DNA of 62,786 nucleotides from a virus, in IMG/VR virus record IMGVR_UViG_3300025168_000083, positions 1 to 62,786 of that record, one strand, 5' to 3'. A model generated the notes under the pieces. It was not told the DNA's origin, ran no database searches, and was given only the letters and a program-made list of their open reading frames with translations. A program made the translations under genes and the position numbers. Each line of letters opens with the position of its first letter. Within the stretch, counting starts at the first letter, position 1. Shown one piece after another: positions 22,794-31,102 of this stretch.

Positions 22794-23218
22794 TGAGTGT
22801 AGAACAACAAGCCAATGAGTTTGTGTCAAGATCTCAGGGTGTTATTACATCGGTAAGATCCACTAATGCCTCGACTGTACTATCTAGCGTTGGTAATAGT
22901 ATTAGAAGTAACATTATAAAAGATAACTTAAACGGAAAAACTTTACACTTATGTGTAGATGTTACTACGGCATACGCTGCTACCGCAAGCGTTACTGTAG
23001 CATTAGAGGGTTCTTTGGACGAGGTTAATCACGCCGTCCTTGCTACCCCAGAAACAAATTTTTTACCTCAAAACACTGGTCCTAGATTTTATTCTATAGA
23101 CTTAACTAACACAAACGGTATTCCCTTTTTCTCTATACATTTTAATGGAGGTAAGGGAATCACCGCAGGAAATGTTGGAACATCGGGAAAGATGACCTTC
23201 TCGTATTACACAACTTAA
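22793..23218 (+). CDS. Putative head decoration protein, 141 aa, paralogue of the next gene
   Basis: It starts on the last base of the portal stop. It is predicted beta-rich, with the order V..ALEGSLDEVNHAVL, then IDLTNT.GIPFFSIHFNGG, ending in a Tyr/Thr strand. The next gene repeats this layout, so they are tandem paralogues. Location between portal and scaffold suggests a capsid accessory protein. The exact role is unknown. Confidence 0.65.
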   Translation: MSVEQQANEFVSRSQGVITSVRSTNASTVLSSVGNSIRSNIIKDNLNGKTLHLCVDVTTAYAATASVTVALEGSLDEVNHAVLATPETNFLPQNTGPRFYSIDLTNTNGIPFFSIHFNGGKGITAGNVGTSGKMTFSYYTT

Positions 23219-23229
23219 GGAGCTAAATA

Positions 23230-23643
23230 ATGGCAGTCGTGCAAATTTCAGATACTGCTTGGACTAGTAGTACAGTCAATAGCCAAACAATATTTACGTC
23301 GGCAACGTCGCAAGCTGTGACTGGAACTAATAGCCTTGTGTCTGGAAATATTACAAGCAACTTAGCTGGTAAGAAAGTTCTTATTTCACACGCAATTGCC
23401 ACTGGTTATGATGATGTAGTAGCTACTTTAACATTAGAGGGTTCTTTCGATGGTACAAACTTTGGAACTTTAGTAACTCTTGATGCTGATACTGAGCCCA
23501 ATTCTGCTGCAACAGAAGTTTATGTGGCTGATTTAACAAGCTACACATCTATTCCTTATTTTAGAATTCATTTTAATGCTAGTGGTCAAAACTTAGGAAC
23601 CACTAGTGCTACTTCTACTTTTAAATACGCTTATACAACCTGA
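23230..23643 (+). CDS. Putative head decoration protein, 137 aa, second paralogue
   Basis: Shared with the 22793 product are TLEGSFDGTNFGTLV, ADLTSYTSIPYFRIHFNA and a final YTT strand. It has an AAGGAG site. The pair looks like a beta-sandwich decoration or fibre-binding protein, duplicated and diverged. No enzymatic residues are apparent. Confidence 0.65.
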   Translation: MAVVQISDTAWTSSTVNSQTIFTSATSQAVTGTNSLVSGNITSNLAGKKVLISHAIATGYDDVVATLTLEGSFDGTNFGTLVTLDADTEPNSAATEVYVADLTSYTSIPYFRIHFNASGQNLGTTSATSTFKYAYTT

Positions 23644-23656
23644 TAGGGGGTGATCT

Positions 23657-23920
23657 TTGTTCGATAAATATATTAAAGCTGCGGCTGTTGTGCCAAATGA
23701 TTCTACTGTATTGTCTGGATTTACTGGATCTGGGTGGGACGGCCTTTACATTGGAGTAACAGGCGATGTTACTATGCAGCTGCAAGGAGACAGTGCTGCT
23801 GTACTGTTTAAAAATATGGTTCAAGGAACTATTTATCCAGTCGCACCTCAGATTATTAAGTCTAGTGGCACTGCGGCTACTAATATGGTTATCCTTGAGT
23901 CTGGTGGGACTTATTCCTGA
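23657..23920 (+). CDS. Head spike-base-like protein, 87 aa, TTG start
   Basis: The order F.KYIKAAAVVPNDST, DGLYIGVTGDVTMQLQGDSAAVLFKNMVQGTIYPVAPQ and a terminal SSGTAATNMVIL strand is that of the spike-base family named after Rhodobacter gene transfer agent protein Rcc01079. There it forms the base of head spikes. TTG 23657 is used, preceded by GGGGG/TGATC. The last base is shared with the next gene, its enlarged paralogue. Confidence 0.7.
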   Translation: MFDKYIKAAAVVPNDSTVLSGFTGSGWDGLYIGVTGDVTMQLQGDSAAVLFKNMVQGTIYPVAPQIIKSSGTAATNMVILESGGTYS

Positions 23921-24915
23921 TGCATGATAAGTATACTAAAGCCGCTTCGGTTACTGTAAACGATAGCAATGATCTATCGGCAGTAGCCGATGCTTTGTAT
24001 ATAGGAGCAGGTGACTATACTGATGCCCAAGATCTCGCCGCATTAGCTGGAGATGCTGGTAACCCAGAATTTTTAGTACATGCTGGAGCTTCGTTTACAG
24101 TATCGAGTAGAGGGTCTACTACTACCTACTTAAATAATATTGGTTCTGCGGGAAGCTCAAGTTTACCAGATTCTACTGACCCTTCCTTTGTCGCCGTGCT
24201 CGCTAATGCTCCAACCATCGATACGGATGATGCTACTTTAAACTATAAGGAAATGGTATCGTTTAACGGTGGTAATTATTTAAAGTTTGAGGATGATCCT
24301 GATATGGATTTTGGTACTGGAGATTTTACAATAATCTTCTTAGCTAGGTTTGTAGGAACTCAAAGCAATAATAAAGAAACATTATTGGCTAGGGATGATG
24401 ATGACTCTATATGGAGTATTTACAAAGATACAGACAATGTAATTAAGGTTGCTCATGCAGGGGACGACCCGACATCTGGAGTAACTGTTACAAACGACAG
24501 GTGGTACACAGTTGAGTGGTCTCGTTCTTCCGGCACTGAAACTATTTATATTGACGGTGTTAACCAAGGTAGCTCGGCCTCAAACTCAGAAAACTATTCT
24601 TCTGTTCCAGCTGTAAGAATGTATTTAGGTGCTAGAAATGATAGCGGAATAGGAGAGTTCTTTGCAGGTAAGATAGCTTGGTTTGCTATGTGGAACGGAT
24701 CAACCCTGTCCGCAGCCGACCGAGTAGCGGTAAATAATTATCTTAACGATAGATACCTTAAGACACCTCAAGTAGATGTAGCCTACATATCATCTGACAA
24801 TGCGTCCAGTGTGACTAGTAAGAGATTGGAGAGGGGAACTGTACACCCCTTATCTGTTAAGCGTGTTATGAATACAGGAACGGATGGATCAAGTATCATA
24901 GCTTTATATAAGTAG
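23920..24915 (+). CDS. Spike-base protein with inserted LamG-like (concanavalin-type) domain, 331 aa
   Basis: Residues 1-32 (MHDKYTKAASVTVNDSN...ALYIGAGD) and about 283-331 (VAYISSDNA...GTVHPLSVKRVMNTGTDGSSIIALY) together equal the preceding 87-residue protein. Between them lies a beta-sandwich with FTIIFLARFV, WYTVEWSRSSGT..IYIDG and GKIAWFAMWNGS, the pattern of LamG/laminin-type carbohydrate-binding domains. The protein probably projects from the capsid and binds glycans. It starts on the last base of the previous stop. Confidence 0.7.
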   Translation: MHDKYTKAASVTVNDSNDLSAVADALYIGAGDYTDAQDLAALAGDAGNPEFLVHAGASFTVSSRGSTTTYLNNIGSAGSSSLPDSTDPSFVAVLANAPTIDTDDATLNYKEMVSFNGGNYLKFEDDPDMDFGTGDFTIIFLARFVGTQSNNKETLLARDDDDSIWSIYKDTDNVIKVAHAGDDPTSGVTVTNDRWYTVEWSRSSGTETIYIDGVNQGSSASNSENYSSVPAVRMYLGARNDSGIGEFFAGKIAWFAMWNGSTLSAADRVAVNNYLNDRYLKTPQVDVAYISSDNASSVTSKRLERGTVHPLSVKRVMNTGTDGSSIIALYK

Positions 24916-24926
24916 GAGTGGGGGTT

Positions 24927-25133
24927 ATGGATTCAAATGGATGGGACCAATACAAGAAGCTTGTAATTCATGAGCTTGAGCGTAACAATAATAGACTTGA
25001 AAAACTTGACCAAAGACTAGCCAGTATCGATCACAAGATAGCTGTACTACATACGAAGATGTATGTGGCTGCCTTTGCGGCAAGTTGTATTTTAACTGCG
25101 GGATTGAATTTCATTTTCGCAGCACTTAGTTAA
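24927..25133 (+). CDS. Coiled-coil protein with C-terminal membrane segment, 68 aa
   Basis: ATG 24927 follows GGAG. Residues 8-45 form a heptad-like coiled coil (LERNNNRLEKLDQRLASIDHKIAVLHTK), and residues 46-66 form one membrane helix. Similar XhlA-like small proteins accompany structural genes of alphaproteobacterial phages and may serve as holin or pinholin. The lysis role is inferred only from topology. Confidence 0.65.
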   Translation: MDSNGWDQYKKLVIHELERNNNRLEKLDQRLASIDHKIAVLHTKMYVAAFAASCILTAGLNFIFAALS

Positions 25134-25173
25134 TCAGACTCTCGACGGGGGAATAATCTGATAGGAGATTTTA

Positions 25174-26133
25174 ATGACTGAACAGAACAACGAGTATGTG
25201 ACTCCTCATTCCGAGGATACGCCTGATGTATTACAGGAACAAATTACGGAACAGGAACAATCACTAGTAAGCAGCCCTGATGAAATAGCTCAACTGAAGG
25301 AGAGGCAAGCATTTGAAACATATGTGCAATCTAATGGTCAAGGTATTCCAGAAAACTTTCAGGATGCAGGAGCTTGGTTTGACAGCCTTAAGGAGGCCCA
25401 GAAGCAGTATACGCAGTCTAGGCAAGAGGTTGCAGACCTTAAAGCAACGTATGCTGAAAATGGATCGCAAAATCCTAACTACCAAGAACAGCCTGAAGCA
25501 TTATCAAACGCAGCCCCCGAACCAGAAGCTCCTATCACTGATGAGCTACGAATCCCGAACGACCCGCCAAAGACTCAGGAAGAAACTCCCTCTGTCAAGG
25601 GCGTCCCTGAAGAAGAATATGTAAGGTGGGGTACTGAGCTAGCCACCACTGGAAGCCTGTCAACTGAAACCAGAGAGACTATTAAGTCTATGACCGGTTT
25701 TACTGAAGGCATGATTAATGATTATGAAATGGCTCAACATGCAAGACTTAAGAATCGATTCGATGAAGCCTCACAGGTTGTGGGTGGCCGAGAAAACATG
25801 GACAAGATGTTCAAGTGGGCTACGTCTAACCTGAATCAGGCTGAACGCGATGCAATAAATACTGGATTGTCGTCTGCTCAGTACGACATTACTCTAAGAG
25901 GATTGGCTGCAAAGTATAACGAGGCTGTCACGGCTCCAAAGGCCAAGGAACCGACAACGACTCCTCGTAATATCGCCAGCGTCCCAGCTAGCCAGACCGG
26001 CTACATTGGGTACAAGACTCAAAGAGAATTCAAGGCTGACAGAAACAATCCAAAATATAAGCTGGAAAATAATTTCCGTAACGCGGTTGAAGAGCGTATG
26101 GCTCGAACCGACTGGAGTACACTCCCAGCTTGA
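25174..26133 (+). CDS. Capsid assembly scaffolding protein, T7 gp9-like, 319 aa
   Basis: It directs assembly of the procapsid and leaves before DNA fills the head. It is acidic, Gln/Glu/Pro-rich and largely helical. The conserved region is GGRENMDKMFKWATSNL followed by a LS..QYD..LRGLAA.Y helix (about residues 208-255), as in T7-group scaffolds. Length matches T7 gp9 (307). It directly precedes the capsid gene. Confidence 0.9.
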   Translation: MTEQNNEYVTPHSEDTPDVLQEQITEQEQSLVSSPDEIAQLKERQAFETYVQSNGQGIPENFQDAGAWFDSLKEAQKQYTQSRQEVADLKATYAENGSQNPNYQEQPEALSNAAPEPEAPITDELRIPNDPPKTQEETPSVKGVPEEEYVRWGTELATTGSLSTETRETIKSMTGFTEGMINDYEMAQHARLKNRFDEASQVVGGRENMDKMFKWATSNLNQAERDAINTGLSSAQYDITLRGLAAKYNEAVTAPKAKEPTTTPRNIASVPASQTGYIGYKTQREFKADRNNPKYKLENNFRNAVEERMARTDWSTLPA

Positions 26134-26326
26134 CTTGAAGGGGAAAACGGACCCCCAACTTGGAACTGTGCGAACAGGTTGTAATCCCTCCCGGTGAATT
26201 CTGGGACAATGGATGCACCAACCCGATACAAATCCGCCTCAGAGAAGGACTCCTTTGGAATAATCCTAGCTGTTGAATCATAATCCGTGACAATAGTTTT
26301 ATTTTATTTCAACAAAGGAGACTTAA
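26134..26326 (+). other. 193-bp spacer before the capsid gene
   Basis: No gene is supported. A 38-codon TTG frame (26160-26276) reads smoothly but has no ribosome site. The last 40 bases are A/T-rich and end in AAAGGAG before the capsid ATG. In T7 the capsid gene has its own strong promoter, and one could lie here, but I cannot identify a repeated element. Confidence 0.4.
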
Positions 26327-27604
26327 ATGTCTGACTTAACACAAAATCAATTATCATATCGCGAAAATATTGGAGCAGCCACCTCTGGTGCTGTATTCAG
26401 TGACGGCGTAACTGCCGGTAAGCTTTGGCTTCCGATTTGGTCGGGAGAAGTTATTAATGCGTACGATGAATACAATATGTTTGAAAAGATGGTCACTTCC
26501 CGAGTCATTCCTAGCGGAACGACAATGGAATTCCCTATCACTGGTACTGTTAGCTTAGAGCCTAGCTGGGATGCTGGTCAAGAACTGATCGGTGGAGACG
26601 ATTCTAAGACCTCGACGTTCGCAGTCACCTTGGACAAGCGTCCAATGGCTTCACACTTCGAGCTTGATAACGTCGACCTTATGCTGACCCAGTGGGAGTA
26701 TCGTAACGAACTGGCAAGACAGACTGCCTTGACTTTGGCTAACACCAGAGATAAGCAGATCTATTCTTATCTTGCCCGTGCTGCTATGACAAGCCAGATT
26801 ACTAATGACCCTCGTCCAAGTTTAAACTTGGATGACGCAATTTATGGTAATGCAGAAGATGCCAGTACTAAGCTCCATAGTTGGGGTTGTTCAGGAGCTG
26901 CTGCTGCTGACCGCGCAACTGGTGCTCTCTCAGCTCTTGAAGCTATTGAGAAGTATATTGTCTTCCTTCAGGAAAACAGTATCCCTTACAGCCAGTTGTT
27001 CCTTGCTGTAAGTCCTCAGTGCTTCATGGACATCCGTTCACTGGGTGTTGCTAGACTGAGCACCGATCTCAACGACGGTGGTCGCCAGATCTACTTTGGT
27101 GGTCAGACAGACGGTGGCTTTAGTACTGGTTTGGGTAATCACCTGACCGATGCTTATGGTCAGATGCATGACTCGCTTGAGTACATGGGTTGCACCATCA
27201 TCAAGACGAACCACGGTTCGGATCAGCTTCGTAATAAGTTCGGAGCAACTGGTGCTAGCTCGCTCGGAGAAACCAAGTACAACATGGATTTCCGTCAGGA
27301 AAACGGTAACACAGATTCCTCTACGGAACTCTGGGGCATCCGTGCTGTCATGTTTACCCCTGATGCAGTTGCCTCCCTTAGACTTCAGGGTCTTAAGGTT
27401 GACACTGTAGATGACGTTCGTCGAAATACGACTTTCACAGTCGCTTCGATGATGCAGGGTACTGGCGTTCTTCGTCCAGAATGTGCTGCAATCATCACAA
27501 CCAACACTCCAACTGCTGCTGCTTGGAATACTCGTGCTGAACACGCAGCTGCCGCTCGTCTTGACGAGTCTGGTATGTCTGATGGCTACGCTCAGCAGGC
27601 CTGA
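26327..27604 (+). CDS. Major capsid protein, T7 gp10-like, 425 aa
   Basis: It forms the icosahedral shell. Family features are GKLWLPIWSGEVINAYDEYN, the FPITGTV strand, and LDKRPMASHFELDNVD near the start of the HK97-type core. A SEG..ALRLQGLKVDT-like segment (VASLRLQGLKVDTV) and an Arg-bounded C-terminus follow. It is longer than T7 gp10A (344). It follows the scaffold gene and is followed by a strong terminator, as in T7. No frameshift site is seen at its end. Confidence 0.95.
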   Translation: MSDLTQNQLSYRENIGAATSGAVFSDGVTAGKLWLPIWSGEVINAYDEYNMFEKMVTSRVIPSGTTMEFPITGTVSLEPSWDAGQELIGGDDSKTSTFAVTLDKRPMASHFELDNVDLMLTQWEYRNELARQTALTLANTRDKQIYSYLARAAMTSQITNDPRPSLNLDDAIYGNAEDASTKLHSWGCSGAAAADRATGALSALEAIEKYIVFLQENSIPYSQLFLAVSPQCFMDIRSLGVARLSTDLNDGGRQIYFGGQTDGGFSTGLGNHLTDAYGQMHDSLEYMGCTIIKTNHGSDQLRNKFGATGASSLGETKYNMDFRQENGNTDSSTELWGIRAVMFTPDAVASLRLQGLKVDTVDDVRRNTTFTVASMMQGTGVLRPECAAIITTNTPTAAAWNTRAEHAAAARLDESGMSDGYAQQA

Positions 27605-27642
27605 TTGAGCTAGTGTAACATTAGTTACGCTATTTGACACAT

Positions 27643-27680
27643 CCCCCGCTGCCCCACGTTGGGTGGCGGGGGACTTTTTT
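27643..27680 (+). terminator. Strong intrinsic terminator after the capsid gene
   Basis: CCCCCGCTGCCCC pairs with GGGTGGCGGGGG (27643-27672) with G-T pairs and a small loop, followed by ACTTTTTT. This is in the same place as the T7 T-phi terminator after gene 10. It should reduce late transcription beyond the capsid gene and so favour capsid over tail proteins. Confidence 0.9.
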
Positions 27681-27694
27681 ACAAGGAGATTCTC

Positions 27695-28354
27695 ATGGGT
27701 GTTATATCAAGACTTGATGCTGTAAATCATATGTTATTAATGGCAGGAGAATCTCTCGTTTCCGATCTTGAAGGAAACAGTGGTATGGATACAGAGATAG
27801 CTGAGTTTATTCTAGACGAATTTACTAGAGACTTTCAGCTGCGAGGTATTGCTAACAATGCTTATTGTCGTAAGGAAACACTTACGACAAAGGGTAGACT
27901 TAGGTTGCCTGCGAATACAATCTCAGCTGAACTTACTTCCTACCATACAAATGATGATGGATGGAAGTTGGTGGGATTAACTAAGGGAGATCCTGATAAG
28001 TACTTGTTCAACGTTACCGATCAGACCTATGAGTGGGGTACTGGAGAAGAGTACTATATTGAGATTATACATACAATACAATGGGAAGATATGGATACTC
28101 CGGTACAACGAGGCATACTTTCTGCTGCTGCTAGACAGTACCAGATGGTTACTCAGGGAGACGGGGATACAGACATATACCTCCAAGGCCTTGAGGCTCT
28201 TCACATTACGTCAGCCAAAGCTTCTATCTTAGATGACAAGCAAAGAAACATATTTAATTCTGGTACAAGTAAACTTCAGAACATACTTAATAGACGCTTA
28301 GGAACAAACGACCCAACAAGATTTAGATATTGGCGTACAGTAGGAGGAGAATGA
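27695..28354 (+). CDS. Tail tubular protein A, T7 gp11-like, 219 aa
   Basis: It forms the upper tail ring next to the portal. The opening VISRLDAVNHMLLMAGESLVSDLEG, then the acidic helix DTEIAEFILDEFTRDFQLRG, is the family signature. ATG 27695 follows AAGGAG just after the terminator. Length is close to T7 gp11 (196). The stop overlaps the next gene as ATGATG. Confidence 0.95.
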   Translation: MGVISRLDAVNHMLLMAGESLVSDLEGNSGMDTEIAEFILDEFTRDFQLRGIANNAYCRKETLTTKGRLRLPANTISAELTSYHTNDDGWKLVGLTKGDPDKYLFNVTDQTYEWGTGEEYYIEIIHTIQWEDMDTPVQRGILSAAARQYQMVTQGDGDTDIYLQGLEALHITSAKASILDDKQRNIFNSGTSKLQNILNRRLGTNDPTRFRYWRTVGGE

Positions 28355-31089
28355 TGGCTCAACAGCAACCTTTTAGAGACAAGAGAAGCTCATACTTTCC
28401 AATAAAATTACCCGTTAATACTCTTAGCGGTGGTGTAGGTAGACAAGCTCCTAGTAAAAGATTGCCAAGCGAAGCAGAAGAACTTGTAAACATGTTCTGT
28501 ACTAATGAACGGTCTTTAGATAAACGATCAGCATTTAGACCACTCACAAACTCTACGTATAGTTTTTTAAATATTGACAACCCCGGCGAAAAAGATTTAT
28601 GGTATTATTGGTTTGAAGTAAATGAAGATGCTAACTATTTAATTGTAATTGACTACAAAGCAAGAGATAATAATTCAGAGTTAATGTGGGTATACAAAGT
28701 AAACAACACTTCTTACAATATACAGGCAGTAGAAACTGGAGAAGATATTAACCACGACTGTCGTAGTTACATTACATTTGGTTCTGAACTATCACAAAAT
28801 AAAGCTAAGGATGTTTTAAGAGCTGTTAGTGTGGGGTCTACTATTCTTGTTTTAAACACCTTAGTTTCCGCTGGGTTTACTTCAGATGGGGAAGAAAAAG
28901 TTGTAGGTGGTGAGAACGGTCATTTCTTATATAACTTAGATGGTACTGTTTCAACTACGTCAATAGATAGAGATTTTAAGGGACAGCCCATAGAATACCA
29001 AACTACTCTTGAGGTAGACCCAGAAGGGTTAGCTGAATATTGGACTTCCGCCGACAACTATGTATGGGGTCAAGATGTTATAAGTCCGGTTAATAATAAA
29101 ATATACGCAGTCAAAGATAGTATCACCTCAGGGCAGCTTCCCGGCCCACAGAATGGAGCGGATGGGTATACAAGTGATCCATCGACCGATAATAATACTA
29201 GGTGGGTAGACACAGGAAGAGTGGCTAAGTTTATACCTGTAGAAGAGTACCTTTATCCAGATCCTGACAAACAATACCTTGGTCAATCTGTTGCTAGGTT
29301 TAGTGACCTACGTTTTCCACCAAAAGGAGACGGTACAGTAGCAGGAGCAGGGGATAGTTTCTTACATAATGGCGATGTCCATGTTAGAAATGCATTATAC
29401 GGACTATATCCTTTAGACGGACCTTTAGATGATGCAAGCAGAGGTAAAGGAAAAATAATTTACTTATCTCAAGCCTATCTTTCTAGTTCGCCGGGATGGT
29501 ATAGGGTTATTAACGAACTTAAGAAACCTTACCTTAAGAAGGTACGAACACCAGATAAAATGTCTTTGATAGACGATAGACGAATGCCTATGCAAATATT
29601 TATCTCAAATATTCCTACTGATGAACTTCCTAGTGGTGGGTGGAGAGTAAGAAAAGTTGGTTGGGATCCTAGAACAGCGGGTACTGTTAATAGTAACCCC
29701 GGACCCTCGCCTTTTAAAGATCAAAACGGCAAGGCTGTACAAAAACAACTAAAGGCTATTTCTTTTTATAGGGATAGATTATTTTTATCAACAGATGATA
29801 CACTGTTTTCTAGTAGACTTGGTGATTTTGATAACTTCTTTATATCAGACCCAGCTACCGTAGAGTTCAGAGACCCAATCGATCTAAAGGTATCCTCTAA
29901 TAAGTATACTCCAATTACATATCTCCTCCCCTATAGAGACTTCCTATTCTTGGCTACCTCTGGAGAAACGCAATATGAATTAATGGGATCTGAGAATCAA
30001 ATCTCTCCCTTATCAGCAGAAATTGCTCCAACCTCATTCTATCCTATGAGTTCGACAATTTCCCCAATGCTTTTAAATAATAATCTATTCTTTTATGCAA
30101 ACAACAGGCTTTATATTTATTTTGGAAGTACAACTGACTCCCCTCAACAAGCATTTGAAGTGTCACGGCCAGCCCCTAATTATTTGCCAGCAGAATTCTA
30201 TGCAGTAACAGCTTCAGCAGCACATAATACCTTGTTTGTTGTTGAACAATCAACAGAAGGCTATCCTACAAACAATATCTTTTGTTTTAGAAATGTTATT
30301 TCGCAAGAGTCTATACTACAAAATGCTTTCTTTAAATACGAAACATCTACAGGTCCAATAGAATCTATAAACTCTATTGGTGATTTTGTCTTTACCGTAT
30401 CTTTAGAAGAAACAGAGTCAGGATCAAAGCTAGCTTTACACAAAATGAATATGTATCCTGATAAAGTAGACATACCTAGATTAGATAGGCTACAAATAAA
30501 AACATTTACTTCTTCTTTTAACAACGATCAAAACGAAAGTGTGTTATCTTTTTCTGGAAGCACAGTAGAAAGTTGGAATCAAGGTGTAATATACGAAGGA
30601 GAGCGACAGGGGGATATTGTATCTTTAAATTTTAAAGGATATGACTTAGAGAATCCCGGAAAAATTCTGTATGCGGCAAGTGGTGATTGGTCTAATACCT
30701 CTGTAATGTGGATAGGTACAACCTATAATGCTAAGGCTACTTTATCCCCTTTATATATGAGAGATGAAGCTAACAATGTAATACCGGGATCTTTAAATTT
30801 ACGGTACGGTGTTTTTAGGCATTTTAATACAGGTCAGTATAACGTAAGTATTACAAGAAAAAATAGAGATCCTATAATCTACACATTTAATCCAAGACTT
30901 TTAGGATCAGTCGATGCTAACTATGGTTCTCCCGTTACCGAAGAAAACGGAACATTTAAATTTAGTATTTTAGGATTTTCAGATGACATAACTGTTGAGT
31001 TAAGTTCTGAGTTTCCACATGCAATGAATATAACTAACATGGAATTTACTGGTAAATTTAAGAGGCTTCCGCACTTCTTAACTTCTTAG
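28354..31089 (+). CDS. Tail tubular protein B (nozzle), T7 gp12-like, 911 aa
   Basis: It forms the tail nozzle. The opening LPVNTLSGGVGRQAPSKRLP with EELVNMF, then FYRDRLFLSTDDTLFSSRLGDFDNFF and FLATSGETQYEL, are family hallmarks. It is longer than T7 gp12 (794). AGGAGG places the start at ATG 28354 rather than the adjacent ATG 28351. It follows tail tubular protein A with overlap and precedes the spike gene. Confidence 0.95.
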   Translation: MAQQQPFRDKRSSYFPIKLPVNTLSGGVGRQAPSKRLPSEAEELVNMFCTNERSLDKRSAFRPLTNSTYSFLNIDNPGEKDLWYYWFEVNEDANYLIVIDYKARDNNSELMWVYKVNNTSYNIQAVETGEDINHDCRSYITFGSELSQNKAKDVLRAVSVGSTILVLNTLVSAGFTSDGEEKVVGGENGHFLYNLDGTVSTTSIDRDFKGQPIEYQTTLEVDPEGLAEYWTSADNYVWGQDVISPVNNKIYAVKDSITSGQLPGPQNGADGYTSDPSTDNNTRWVDTGRVAKFIPVEEYLYPDPDKQYLGQSVARFSDLRFPPKGDGTVAGAGDSFLHNGDVHVRNALYGLYPLDGPLDDASRGKGKIIYLSQAYLSSSPGWYRVINELKKPYLKKVRTPDKMSLIDDRRMPMQIFISNIPTDELPSGGWRVRKVGWDPRTAGTVNSNPGPSPFKDQNGKAVQKQLKAISFYRDRLFLSTDDTLFSSRLGDFDNFFISDPATVEFRDPIDLKVSSNKYTPITYLLPYRDFLFLATSGETQYELMGSENQISPLSAEIAPTSFYPMSSTISPMLLNNNLFFYANNRLYIYFGSTTDSPQQAFEVSRPAPNYLPAEFYAVTASAAHNTLFVVEQSTEGYPTNNIFCFRNVISQESILQNAFFKYETSTGPIESINSIGDFVFTVSLEETESGSKLALHKMNMYPDKVDIPRLDRLQIKTFTSSFNNDQNESVLSFSGSTVESWNQGVIYEGERQGDIVSLNFKGYDLENPGKILYAASGDWSNTSVMWIGTTYNAKATLSPLYMRDEANNVIPGSLNLRYGVFRHFNTGQYNVSITRKNRDPIIYTFNPRLLGSVDANYGSPVTEENGTFKFSILGFSDDITVELSSEFPHAMNITNMEFTGKFKRLPHFLTS

Positions 31090-31102
31090 AGGAGATCAAC
31101 TC

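Noticed and set aside
24012-24020. Possible frameshift joining the two spike-base genes
   Set aside because: Each gene has its own start and stop with a one-base overlap, and the paralogy explains the similarity.
26160-26276. 38-codon TTG frame before the capsid gene
   Set aside because: The product reads plausibly, but there is no ribosome site, no ATG, and no overlap or coupling like other small genes here.
27038-27640. 200-codon open frame on the - strand under the capsid gene
   Set aside because: It is wholly antisense to the conserved capsid gene and its sequence has no recognisable domain; it is a codon-bias shadow.
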